In this document: positions 57,483-64,000 of the stretch, piece after piece
How positions within the stretch are numbered: the stretch's first letter is position 1
Layout: each line of letters opens with the position of its first letter
Assembly: GCF_007096385.1 (NCBI RefSeq)
Contig: NZ_VJWL01000001.1
Span: forward strand, 1,335,488-1,399,487
Direction of reading: 5' to 3'
Source: Aliidiomarina halalkaliphila
GTDB lineage: Bacteria > Pseudomonadota > Gammaproteobacteria > Enterobacterales > Alteromonadaceae
DNA: 64,000 nt
Program-made: the position numbers and the translations under genes
Notes under the pieces: generated by a model
Told to the model about the DNA's origin: nothing
Databases searched by the model: none
The model's input: only the letters and a program-made list of their open reading frames with translations

Positions 57483-57936
57483 CGGATGCCTCCAGCAACA
57501 GTCGGCGAGAAAATTCTTGCTCGCCGGCTTGGCATATACCCACGCTGATTAAGCGATACTGGGTGAAGGTACCCGCATCGAGGGCTTCACATGTCACTTC
57601 CGCCTGACAGTCTTGCAAGCCTTGTCCAGTGAACTCAACAAGGTTCCAGCTCGCATTCACCACAGCGCAACTGCTCGCTTCTTTTTGATTTAGAGGGAAC
57701 AAATCGGTCATGGCCAACTCCAGTCCGCTGCGTGCAGCAAGTAATGCCCGTGTACCTACAACTTCTGATACAACAGACGCGCTCCCTAACGAGATAACGC
57801 GCACCATCACCACACCAAGACTTGCCAACACCACCAGAATAAACACCACCACCGCAAGCGATGCGCCCCGCTGCTTATGCAAGCGAGGTGGAATCCTCAA
57901 AGATGTTGTTGGCTTGGCGCTAAATTGCATTGGCAA
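57469..57936 (-). CDS. mshP: MSHA biogenesis protein MshP
   Basis: Pilin-like minor component of the MSHA system. The 155-residue product has a basic leader and then QRGASLAVVVFILVVLASLG, a type IV prepilin-like hydrophobic stretch (PilX/PulK-like) with alanine-serine in place of the usual FTLVEL. Four cysteines sit in the globular part. It may start at 57936 or two codons later at 57930. Both overlap mshO. Confidence 0.85.
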   Translation of the reverse strand: MPMQFSAKPTTSLRIPPRLHKQRGASLAVVVFILVVLASLGVVMVRVISLGSASVVSEVVGTRALLAARSGLELAMTDLFPLNQKEASSCAVVNASWNLVEFTGQGLQDCQAEVTCEALDAGTFTQYRLISVGICQAGEQEFSRRLLLEASDASL

Positions 57937-58735
57937 TCACCACTTCTCGATAAAATAAAACCGATTCATCCGTGTTTGGCCGGCGAAAACGCAAACGCAC
58001 TTGAATTAATCCTTGCTCCCGCAAGGTTGGTGCGTCCACCTGAAATGGTCGCTGATTTACATCGGCAAACTGAATATCTAGGCGCTGCCCCATAAGCTGC
58101 GCCGAGGGCGCGCTGAGTAAGGGGCTTACATCTGGTTGGCTCACTTGCCAGCCATACCCGCTAAAACGCCACAATTGTTGTGTATTCCCGACCTCAATCA
58201 CACACCAACTGATAGGTTCGCGCACGATACGATAGCGCTGTGCCATACTTTGCGTGGCAAACAATGCGCTACTATCGCTGAGGGTCACATCCAAGGTATC
58301 ACCTGGCCCTGAATTGAGCGCATCGATTTCGTAGATATAACCACTGGTGGCATAGGCTTGCGCACTGTTGCGCACCGCAACCGCTAACCGATCGCCGCTC
58401 AGAAACGTGTAATTGGCTGGCGTCACAATACGGGCATCGTTGCTCAGTGATGCCGTTGGGATCCGCACATAGGTGCCTCCGGCAACGACGGGCACAAACT
58501 CAATGCATTCGTCATTATCGCCTGTTAAACGCGCACTTCCTGGCAAACTTGCACGGGCTTCACGGGAAAATCGTTCCATCGCAAAGCGCGCTTCTTGAAT
58601 CAACGCATCCCGTTCCGTGACATCAATAAAAATTAATCCGCTCAAGCGCAAGTAGGCAAAGGTACCGGCGCTTATCACGGATAAAATCACCATCACAGCG
58701 ATCAGCTCAACGAGGGTAAAACCGCGCATCCGCAT
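57920..58735 (-). CDS. mshO: MSHA minor pilin MshO
   Basis: Pseudopilin-like minor pilin thought to act in pilus initiation. The 271-residue product begins with a very short leader, MRMRG, and the prepilin peptidase site G^FTLVELIAVMVILSVI with Glu5. It then has the conserved LIQEARFAMERFSREAR helix typical of PilW/GspJ-like pilins. It overlaps mshD by 1 nt and mshP by about 17 nt. Confidence 0.88.
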   Translation of the reverse strand: MRMRGFTLVELIAVMVILSVISAGTFAYLRLSGLIFIDVTERDALIQEARFAMERFSREARASLPGSARLTGDNDECIEFVPVVAGGTYVRIPTASLSNDARIVTPANYTFLSGDRLAVAVRNSAQAYATSGYIYEIDALNSGPGDTLDVTLSDSSALFATQSMAQRYRIVREPISWCVIEVGNTQQLWRFSGYGWQVSQPDVSPLLSAPSAQLMGQRLDIQFADVNQRPFQVDAPTLREQGLIQVRLRFRRPNTDESVLFYREVVIANAI

Positions 58736-59319
58736 TAGTAGTTCCCCCGGTAAGCGGAGAACACCGCCTCGGAGTTATCCGGCAACTGAATAGTCACTTC
58801 GATACGTTTAAACAAAGCCGTATCTTGCGGCGTGCTGGTATTTACCGTACCGCTTAAATCCGCATCGTAAAACACGCGCACTGATGCAGAAAAGCCAGTA
58901 AAAAAGGGCTCGAGCGATCGCCCTAAGGTGTCTTCCAATTGGCTAATAGACAGCTCAAGCTCATGAAAATCATCCACATCATTGTACTCAGAGCGCGCAC
59001 TTTCTTCCGACCCTAAATTACTTTGGCTTGTGCAGGCGACAAAATCCGGCTCACCGACATTCTCATCACAGCGCAACGCGCCAGGGCGAATACTCTGCTC
59101 ATCAAAAGCTTTATTTAAGATCTCATCGAGGAGCGACTGCCCCAACTGCGCGGCTTTCATTTGCTGAAAAGGCACCGTGCTTTGCCGTGCTTGCGGGAAC
59201 ACCAAGGCCGTGAGTACCGATAAGGCAATACCCAAAGTAACAATACCAATCACCAGCTCAACCAACGTAAAGCCTGCTCTGGATTTATGCTTTAGGCTTC
59301 CGTTTCGCCGCAGACTCAT
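58735..59319 (-). CDS. mshD: MSHA minor pilin MshD
   Basis: Type IV minor pilin. From ATG at 59319 the product is 194 residues, with a basic leader and the prepilin site RAG^FTLVELVIGIVTLGIA with Glu5. Two cysteines are present in the globular part (ALRCDENV, DFVACTSQ). I chose this start because it overlaps the mshC stop in ATGA; a start at 59361 would lie inside mshC and add 14 residues. Confidence 0.88.
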   Translation of the reverse strand: MSLRRNGSLKHKSRAGFTLVELVIGIVTLGIALSVLTALVFPQARQSTVPFQQMKAAQLGQSLLDEILNKAFDEQSIRPGALRCDENVGEPDFVACTSQSNLGSEESARSEYNDVDDFHELELSISQLEDTLGRSLEPFFTGFSASVRVFYDADLSGTVNTSTPQDTALFKRIEVTIQLPDNSEAVFSAYRGNY

Positions 59320-59822
59320 GGGCAGGCCCCCTCGCGAATGTAGCCCTGCCCGCCAATGCACAGGGTCCGTAATTCACTTCCAAGGAAGTCAATTTGGCGA
59401 TTGACATCATCACAACTATCGCCGGGGTTAGTCACGGCGCAGCCAAGTCCGTTGAAATACAAGGCACTGGTGCTTGGATTGATACTAATCACCTGGCCGG
59501 AGGCGGCCGTGAGCGGCTGAATCACATGGCTTGCGGGACCACAGGCCGTTGCCGTGATACTGGTACTTGTGATGGTCACGCCATAGCAATCTAACGCGGT
59601 ATTTTGCATCGCCCGCTGCTGCTGAAGACGGAACAAACTGCTCGCTTCCCGCGCCACTGCTACCTCATCCACAGTACCGCTGCCCATAAATCGGGGCGCC
59701 GCAAACACACTCATAATGCCGAGAATGATGATCACGATAATTAACTCAACCAAGGTAAACCCCGAAATCAGGCGCTGGGGTGTCCGTGCTAGAGAACGTG
59801 GCCTATGGAAGTAACGCATCAC
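59316..59822 (-). CDS. mshC: MSHA minor pilin MshC
   Basis: Type IV minor pilin (GspH-like). The 168-residue product has a leader of about 20 residues, then the processing site LISG^FTLVELIIVIIILGIM. Four cysteines fall in the C-terminal half (GLGCAVTNPGDSC, RTLCIGG, EGACP), besides earlier ones. The start may be either of two adjacent ATGs. It is separated from mshA by 159 nt containing a terminator, so it may be expressed at a lower level than the major pilin. Confidence 0.88.
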   Translation of the reverse strand: MMRYFHRPRSLARTPQRLISGFTLVELIIVIIILGIMSVFAAPRFMGSGTVDEVAVAREASSLFRLQQQRAMQNTALDCYGVTITSTSITATACGPASHVIQPLTAASGQVISINPSTSALYFNGLGCAVTNPGDSCDDVNRQIDFLGSELRTLCIGGQGYIREGACP

Positions 59823-59925
59823 AATCGCTCACAACAGTGTTTAGGATGATTGGCGTGAGAGTTAGTCGTCTCTAACTCATGGATAGTCCCTATAGATTAG
59901 CCTAAATACAGGGCTACCTGAAAGC

Positions 59926-59964
59926 AAAAAGCCTGATTCCGATACCTCAGAATCAGGCTTTTTT
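59926..59964 (-). terminator. Terminator between mshA and mshC
   Basis: Perfect 9-bp stem GCCTGATTC (59931-59939) / GAATCAGGC (59950-59958). It has T6 on the plus strand and a five-base T-run on the minus strand. Placed after the putative major pilin gene, it would limit read-through to the minor pilins. Confidence 0.85.
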
Positions 59965-59981
59965 AGTGTCACTGCAAGGAT

Positions 59982-60440
59982 TTAACAGCCTTCAGTATCT
60001 GTAACAATCAGAGGTGGTTCAACAGACCCATCGTAGCTAAGAAAACATTCCGTAGCTGAGATATCATCATGATCAAGTGCGTCTGCGTTACCCAGAACAC
60101 TCGTCAGGGTAATGTACAATATATCGCCATCAACAGCATACACCCACTCGTCGTTACCCTCGTAGTCATTGTCATAGTCACCGGCTTCTACCGACGTAAT
60201 ATTTAGATAATCGTCAATGAGGTCCTGACCTAATGGATAAGCGGCTGATCCGCTTAGTGCATTATTTGCATAGCCAATCTCAGAAGCTCCTTGAACTGCT
60301 GCCTTCAAGCCTTCAATCGTGCTCGACCGTGCTTGATCTGAGAAATCAAAAAAGCGCGGTGCTGCGGTAACGGCCAAAATCCCTAAGATAACGATCACGA
60401 TGATCAATTCAACTAATGTAAAACCACGTTGTTGTTTCAT
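59982..60440 (-). CDS. mshA: MSHA major pilin MshA
   Basis: Type IVa-like major pilin subunit of the mannose-sensitive haemagglutinin pilus. The 152-residue prepilin has a six-residue leader (MKQQRG), cleavage before FTLVELIIVIVILGILAVTA with Glu5, the MshA-like helix DFSDQARSSTIEGLKAAVQG, and a C-terminal disulfide loop formed by CFLSYDG and the final EGC. It follows mshB by 65 nt and is followed by a strong terminator, consistent with high expression. Confidence 0.88.
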   Translation of the reverse strand: MKQQRGFTLVELIIVIVILGILAVTAAPRFFDFSDQARSSTIEGLKAAVQGASEIGYANNALSGSAAYPLGQDLIDDYLNITSVEAGDYDNDYEGNDEWVYAVDGDILYITLTSVLGNADALDHDDISATECFLSYDGSVEPPLIVTDTEGC

Positions 60441-60505
60441 AACTATCTACCTTCGTTTAGTCCAATGTCCAAATGCGTACTTCAAACGGAGCGATGCTCC
60501 CCCCG

Positions 60506-61117
60506 CTAATTCGCTCTATTTAAATTCACGTTCACGCCCCCGGTACGTGGGTTGTACACGAAGTTGTTTCCCGTTGTTTGATAATCGTCACCACTCGGTG
60601 CGCCCCCAAGGTTTTTTAAGGTTATGGCTTGGTAAAACACACAGATATCATTGGTGCCGTTATTTTCCGCTGCAACGTAGAACCGCACTCGGTCTATATC
60701 CGCGAAATCTGCGCTCGCTGTTGGCGCGCCTTGCAAAATGGCCGCAAACAACGAACGACAATCTTCCCCACTCATATTATTAATATTAGCACTGGAGTCT
60801 GGCAATCCACTCACAGGGTAGCCCCGGTTGCCATCTACATAAACATCCACGCCGTCGATAATCACCATCGCACCGGAACCCGACGCATCACCCGCTGGAC
60901 GCCCATCCAGTTCCCACTGTCCGCGCACAATACCCACTGCGCTAGTAAAGCCGCCCGCGACGCCTTCAAGTGAGGCATCTTCAGCCTGACTTGATATGTC
61001 CGTAAAGCGTGGTAATGCCGAGGCTGCTAACAGCCCGAGAATGACCACCACAATAATTAGTTCGATCAAGGTAAAACCTTGCTGAGAGCGTACTGAACCG
61101 CGCGTGTTCGTCATCAT
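60506..61117 (-). CDS. mshB: MSHA pilin-like protein MshB
   Basis: Pilin of the MSHA locus, related to MshA. The 203-residue product has a 14-15 residue leader and the site QQG^FTLIELIIVVVILGLLA with Glu5, then RFTDISSQAEDASLEGVAGG, similar to MshA. The disulfide loop is represented by EDCRSLF and NDICVFY. Order mshF-B-A follows the Vibrio locus. Either of two adjacent ATGs may be the start. Confidence 0.87.
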   Translation of the reverse strand: MMTNTRGSVRSQQGFTLIELIIVVVILGLLAASALPRFTDISSQAEDASLEGVAGGFTSAVGIVRGQWELDGRPAGDASGSGAMVIIDGVDVYVDGNRGYPVSGLPDSSANINNMSGEDCRSLFAAILQGAPTASADFADIDRVRFYVAAENNGTNDICVFYQAITLKNLGGAPSGDDYQTTGNNFVYNPRTGGVNVNLNRAN

Positions 61118-61250
61118 GCTTTAAACTCCCCTACTCATGCGATGATCGTACCAAAATTACAACAAATTACTCTATACTAAATAGTAAATAACAAAAGTTA
61201 TAAAATTTATTACATCATTTCTATCAACAGGTTGATATAAAAAAGCGCAT
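61118..61250 (-). promoter_or_regulatory. AT-rich region upstream of mshB
   Basis: This 133-bp gap between mshF and mshB is markedly AT-rich, unlike its surroundings. It has several A/T runs and a small palindrome ACTAAATAGT near 61176-61185. It probably holds the promoter for the pilin genes, with candidates such as TTGATA near 61230 (minus strand) and several TATA-like boxes. I cannot pick one. AT content of this kind would also suit H-NS-type binding. Confidence 0.4.
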
Positions 61251-61799
61251 TCAAGCTCTCGGTACATGATGCACAATGTGACCCGTTTGTGGGTAATAAT
61301 CAAATCGCACCACACCCCCATAACTATACCTACAGTATAGTTGGCTGTCACGTGCTTGCCATTCAACCTGTACCGGTTCGCGCATCGATTCTGCGCTCGC
61401 TAACATGTCCCATAGTCCACGACAAAACGGAACACCAGTTACGGAACCGTCTGGACTCGCTGGCCAACCGTTCCCTTGCATGGGTATAGTTATCGGCGCT
61501 CCCGAATCAAACTCAAACCGAACCGATGCAGGCCCTTGCAAACGTATCCATTCTAAACGGGCGAGCATAATACGGGTTTGAAATCGATTGGCCGCTGAAT
61601 CAAATTCCACTTCCCGCCATCCAATCACCGTATCAGGATTCATTTCTACCGATGCTTGGCGCGTAAATAAACCGACTAATGTCATGGAGATCAGCACAGT
61701 GACCAAGATCATGCCGATGCGCATATTGCGGTCATAGATCGACTTGTCGCGGCGTTGGCGAGCGATCTTCTCCATCCTGCGCTGCGGATCCTGTTGCAT
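61251..61799 (-). CDS. mshF: MSHA biogenesis protein MshF
   Basis: Small membrane protein of MSHA loci with unknown biochemical role. The 182-residue product has a basic N-terminus, one transmembrane segment (about 29-48, MRIGMILVTVLISMTLVGLF) and a periplasmic domain with two cysteines (VPFCRGLWDML, QLYCRYSYGG). I chose ATG at 61799, which overlaps the mshG stop in TAATG with GGAGG 7 nt upstream; an earlier in-frame start at 61835 would overlap mshG by 37 nt. Confidence 0.86.
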   Translation of the reverse strand: MQQDPQRRMEKIARQRRDKSIYDRNMRIGMILVTVLISMTLVGLFTRQASVEMNPDTVIGWREVEFDSAANRFQTRIMLARLEWIRLQGPASVRFEFDSGAPITIPMQGNGWPASPDGSVTGVPFCRGLWDMLASAESMREPVQVEWQARDSQLYCRYSYGGVVRFDYYPQTGHIVHHVPRA

Positions 61800-63022
61800 T
61801 ACAGACCTCCTGAGTAGGCCCCCATCATATTCCACATGGGCAAAAATATTCCCATCGCAAGCAATAGCACTAAGCCCGCCACAAAGGTAATCAAAATCGG
61901 CTCTATGCGTGCTGTTACTGTTTTTAAATCATAGTCTACTTCGCGCTCGTAGTACTCTGCGGCCTCATCGAGCAAGGCGTCGAGATTTCCGGTCTCTTCA
62001 CCCACGGCGATCATCTGCAACACCAACGGCGAAAACAATTGGCTTTGGCGCGCCACTTTCAAGAGTGAATCACCGCGTTCAATACCCCGTCGCATCTCCA
62101 CGACACGCACTGCCATATATTGGTTATCGAGGGCATCACTCACCATAGATAATGCTTGTGTTAATGGCACACCGGCGTTCAGCATCACACTAAAGCTGCG
62201 GCAAAATCGACCCAGCAAGCTCCGCTCAATAATATCCCCCACTGCGGGCAACTTAATTTTCAATCGATCCCAGCGTTCCTTCGAGCCCGGCTGCGCTAGC
62301 CAATAACTGAGCCCCACAACACTAAGCACAGCACCAATCACAAGCGTCCACCAATAATTCACAAAGAAATTCGAGCTACCAATGAGTATTTGAGTCACCA
62401 TAGGAAGCTCTACGCCATATCCAGAAAACATCTCTGCAAATCGCGGAATCACCAGAATATTAAGGGCGGTGATAGCGATAACGAGAAAACCCAACACAAA
62501 CGACGGATAGCGGGTGGCTTGCTTGATGCGCTTTCGCGTATCTAATTCACTTTCAAGGTAGGCTGCCAATTGTGCAAAGGATTCTTCTAAGCGCCCGGTG
62601 TTCTCACCTACGTGCACGACGGCCACCACCACGCGAGGAAATACTTTGGGGTGATCCGACATGGCGGTGGACAATCCACGCCCACGTTCCAATTGGTCGG
62701 TCATATCCAACAACGCTCGCTGTAAGCGCTTGTTGGTTGCGTTTGTCGCCAAACCCTCAATGGCCCGCAGCATTGGGATGCCAGCTTTCGTGAGCGAGTA
62801 CATTTGCCGGATAAACATAATGAGTTCAGGCAATGGTACTGGCATGGTAAGCAAATTCTTCCAATCCACGCCCATGCTGCCATCTGCACTGGATTTTATT
62901 TGCTGAGGAATGATTCCCTTACGGATGAGTTGTTGCGCAATAGCGGCTTCATCGGGGCCCTGCAGCATACCGCGCACGGTTTTGCCCTGTCGGTCGCGCC
63001 CTTGATAATGAAACTCGGCCAT
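61799..63022 (-). CDS. mshG: MSHA inner-membrane platform protein MshG
   Basis: PilC/GspF-family platform protein of the pilus machine. The 407-residue product has a short N-terminal domain (FHYQGRDRQGKTVRGMLQG) and two GspF repeats. The first is at about 68-190 (FIRQMYSLTKAGIPMLRAIE) and the second at about 270-395 (RFCRSFSVMLNAGVPLTQAL). Three transmembrane segments separate and follow them. It overlaps mshE and mshF in TAATG junctions. Confidence 0.95.
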   Translation of the reverse strand: MAEFHYQGRDRQGKTVRGMLQGPDEAAIAQQLIRKGIIPQQIKSSADGSMGVDWKNLLTMPVPLPELIMFIRQMYSLTKAGIPMLRAIEGLATNATNKRLQRALLDMTDQLERGRGLSTAMSDHPKVFPRVVVAVVHVGENTGRLEESFAQLAAYLESELDTRKRIKQATRYPSFVLGFLVIAITALNILVIPRFAEMFSGYGVELPMVTQILIGSSNFFVNYWWTLVIGAVLSVVGLSYWLAQPGSKERWDRLKIKLPAVGDIIERSLLGRFCRSFSVMLNAGVPLTQALSMVSDALDNQYMAVRVVEMRRGIERGDSLLKVARQSQLFSPLVLQMIAVGEETGNLDALLDEAAEYYEREVDYDLKTVTARIEPILITFVAGLVLLLAMGIFLPMWNMMGAYSGGL

Positions 63023-64000
63023 TAGTCAGATCCTTCATCGGTATCCGCCACCAGCTCCGCTTCGACGTCGTCAAATACTGGCGTGCCCGCCGCTAACGTG
63101 AGCACTTCCGCCACCGTCGTCAATCCTGCAACAGCATAGCCTAAGCCTACTTCCGCCAAGGTTTTAAAATCTTTACTTTCCCGTGCAGCCACGGAAAAGG
63201 CTTGCGTATCTTCCAAACGCAGCGCCGTCATCATCGGTTCATTAATTTCTAATAACTCGAATACACCAACACGCCCGCGATAACCGCTGAAATTACACCG
63301 CTGGCATCCGCGACCATGATAAAACTGCGCATCTTCTGGCACGTCAGACACAACACTGCGCAATAGCGCTTTCTGCTGGGCATCCGGCTGATGTGGGGTT
63401 TTGCAATGTTCACAGATTCGTCGTACTAAGCGCTGGGCGATAATTGCGCGCAAGGCACTCGCCACCAGATAGGGCGCGCCGCCCATATCAATTAAGCGCA
63501 TGGCTGAGGTGATGGCATCGTTGGTGTGTAATGTGGAAAGAACCAAGTGACCTGTAATCGCGCCCCGTAAACCAATTTCTACAGTTTCCTGATCGCGCAT
63601 TTCCCCCACCATCAAGATATCGGGATCCTGACGTAATGTGGTGCGCAGTACGCGACCGAAGTTTAATCCAATCTTGCTATTCACCTGAACCTGAGAAATC
63701 CGTGGCAAACGGTATTCCACCGGATCTTCCACGGTAATAATTTTCTTATGAGGTTGATTTAACTCGCTGAGTATTGCGTAGAGCGTGGTTGTTTTACCGG
63801 AACCAGTTGGACCCGTTACCAGAATCATGCCGTGCGGGCGCGTCATGTGGTAGCGCACCTTCTTGATCATATTTTCTGGCATACCGGTTTGCTCAATGGA
63901 TAACAATCCTTGGGATTGGTCGAGCAAACGCATAACGCAGGCTTCGCCATATTGCACCGGCAGCGTTGATAAACGCACGTCGATGTCGTGGTTACGCACC
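63022..64000 (-). CDS. mshE: MSHA assembly ATPase MshE, partial
   Basis: PilB/GspE-family hexameric ATPase that powers pilus extension. Only the C-terminal part of about 325 residues is in the window; the 5' end lies beyond the right edge. Visible motifs are Walker A TGPTGSGKTTTLYAILSE, the Asp box (TVEDPVEYRLP), Walker B DILMVGEMRDQETVEIGL, the His box LVLSTLHTNDA and the zinc tetracysteine CEHC...CQRC. In Vibrio the missing N-terminal domain binds c-di-GMP, which cannot be checked here. Confidence 0.94.
   Translation of the reverse strand, partial: VRNHDIDVRLSTLPVQYGEACVMRLLDQSQGLLSIEQTGMPENMIKKVRYHMTRPHGMILVTGPTGSGKTTTLYAILSELNQPHKKIITVEDPVEYRLPRISQVQVNSKIGLNFGRVLRTTLRQDPDILMVGEMRDQETVEIGLRGAITGHLVLSTLHTNDAITSAMRLIDMGGAPYLVASALRAIIAQRLVRRICEHCKTPHQPDAQQKALLRSVVSDVPEDAQFYHGRGCQRCNFSGYRGRVGVFELLEINEPMMTALRLEDTQAFSVAARESKDFKTLAEVGLGYAVAGLTTVAEVLTLAAGTPVFDDVEAELVADTDEGSD

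Noticed and set aside
60460-60506. Terminator after mshB
   Set aside because: GGAGC-GAT-GCTCC forms a 5-bp hairpin, but no T-run follows on the minus strand, so read-through to mshA is more likely.

Overview
This 64 kb window is chromosomal backbone of a gammaproteobacterium. Gene content and order (dcw cluster, rplM-rpsI-petABC-sspAB, degQ-degS, murA-ibaG-mla, kdsD-lpt-rpoN-npr, and tldD-yhdP-rng-mreBCD next to an MSHA pilus locus) point to Alteromonadales. Idiomarinaceae is my best guess, from memory of gene order rather than a search. Coding density is high, with many ATGA/TAATG start-stop overlaps. I found no tRNA, phage, transposase, CRISPR array or obvious broken gene.

Layout: (1) 1-12.7 kb, minus strand: division and cell-wall cluster mraZ-rsmH-ftsL-ftsI-murE-murF-mraY-murD-ftsW-murG-murC, driven from an mraZ promoter carrying a three-repeat MraZ operator. 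(2) 12.8-15.4 kb: a membrane-bound GGDEF/EAL protein and, on the minus strand, the RNase P RNA. (3) 15.4-19.7 kb: rsmI diverging from lpoA-yraN-diaA-dolP. (4) 19.8-24.8 kb, minus strand: rplM-rpsI, petABC (cytochrome bc1) and sspA-sspB. (5) 24.6-25.2 kb: a 600-bp gene-free stretch with the rplM leader and dispersed palindromic repeats. (6) 25.2-29.7 kb: zapE (minus) diverging from zapG, then degQ and degS. (7) 29.8-34.4 kb, minus strand: mlaF-mlaE-mlaD-mlaB-ibaG-murA with no mlaC between mlaD and mlaB, plus a TetR-family regulator. (8) 34.6-41.3 kb, plus strand: kdsD-kdsC-lptC-lptA-lptB-rpoN-hpf-ptsN-rapZ-npr. (9) 41.3-41.7 kb: a second repeat-filled gap between convergent npr and pmbA. (10) 41.7-54.5 kb: pmbA, darP, tldD, a nitrilase, yhdP, rng, maf, mreD, mreC, mreB. 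(11) 54.6-64 kb, minus strand: MSHA pilus genes mshE (cut by the window edge)-G-F-B-A-C-D-O-P-Q.

Most of the window builds and maintains the envelope: peptidoglycan precursors and septal synthesis (mur/fts), elongation (mreBCD), outer-membrane activation of PBP1a (lpoA), Kdo synthesis and LPS transport (kds/lpt), phospholipid transport (mla, yhdP), envelope proteases (degQ/degS) and a type IV pilus. The sequence most worth a second look is non-coding. The two gene-free gaps share a palindromic repeat family whose three better copies keep their hairpins through changes on both sides of the stems, and the rplM leader can form a nested pair of stems resembling a pseudoknot or switch. I see no clearly new multi-gene system.
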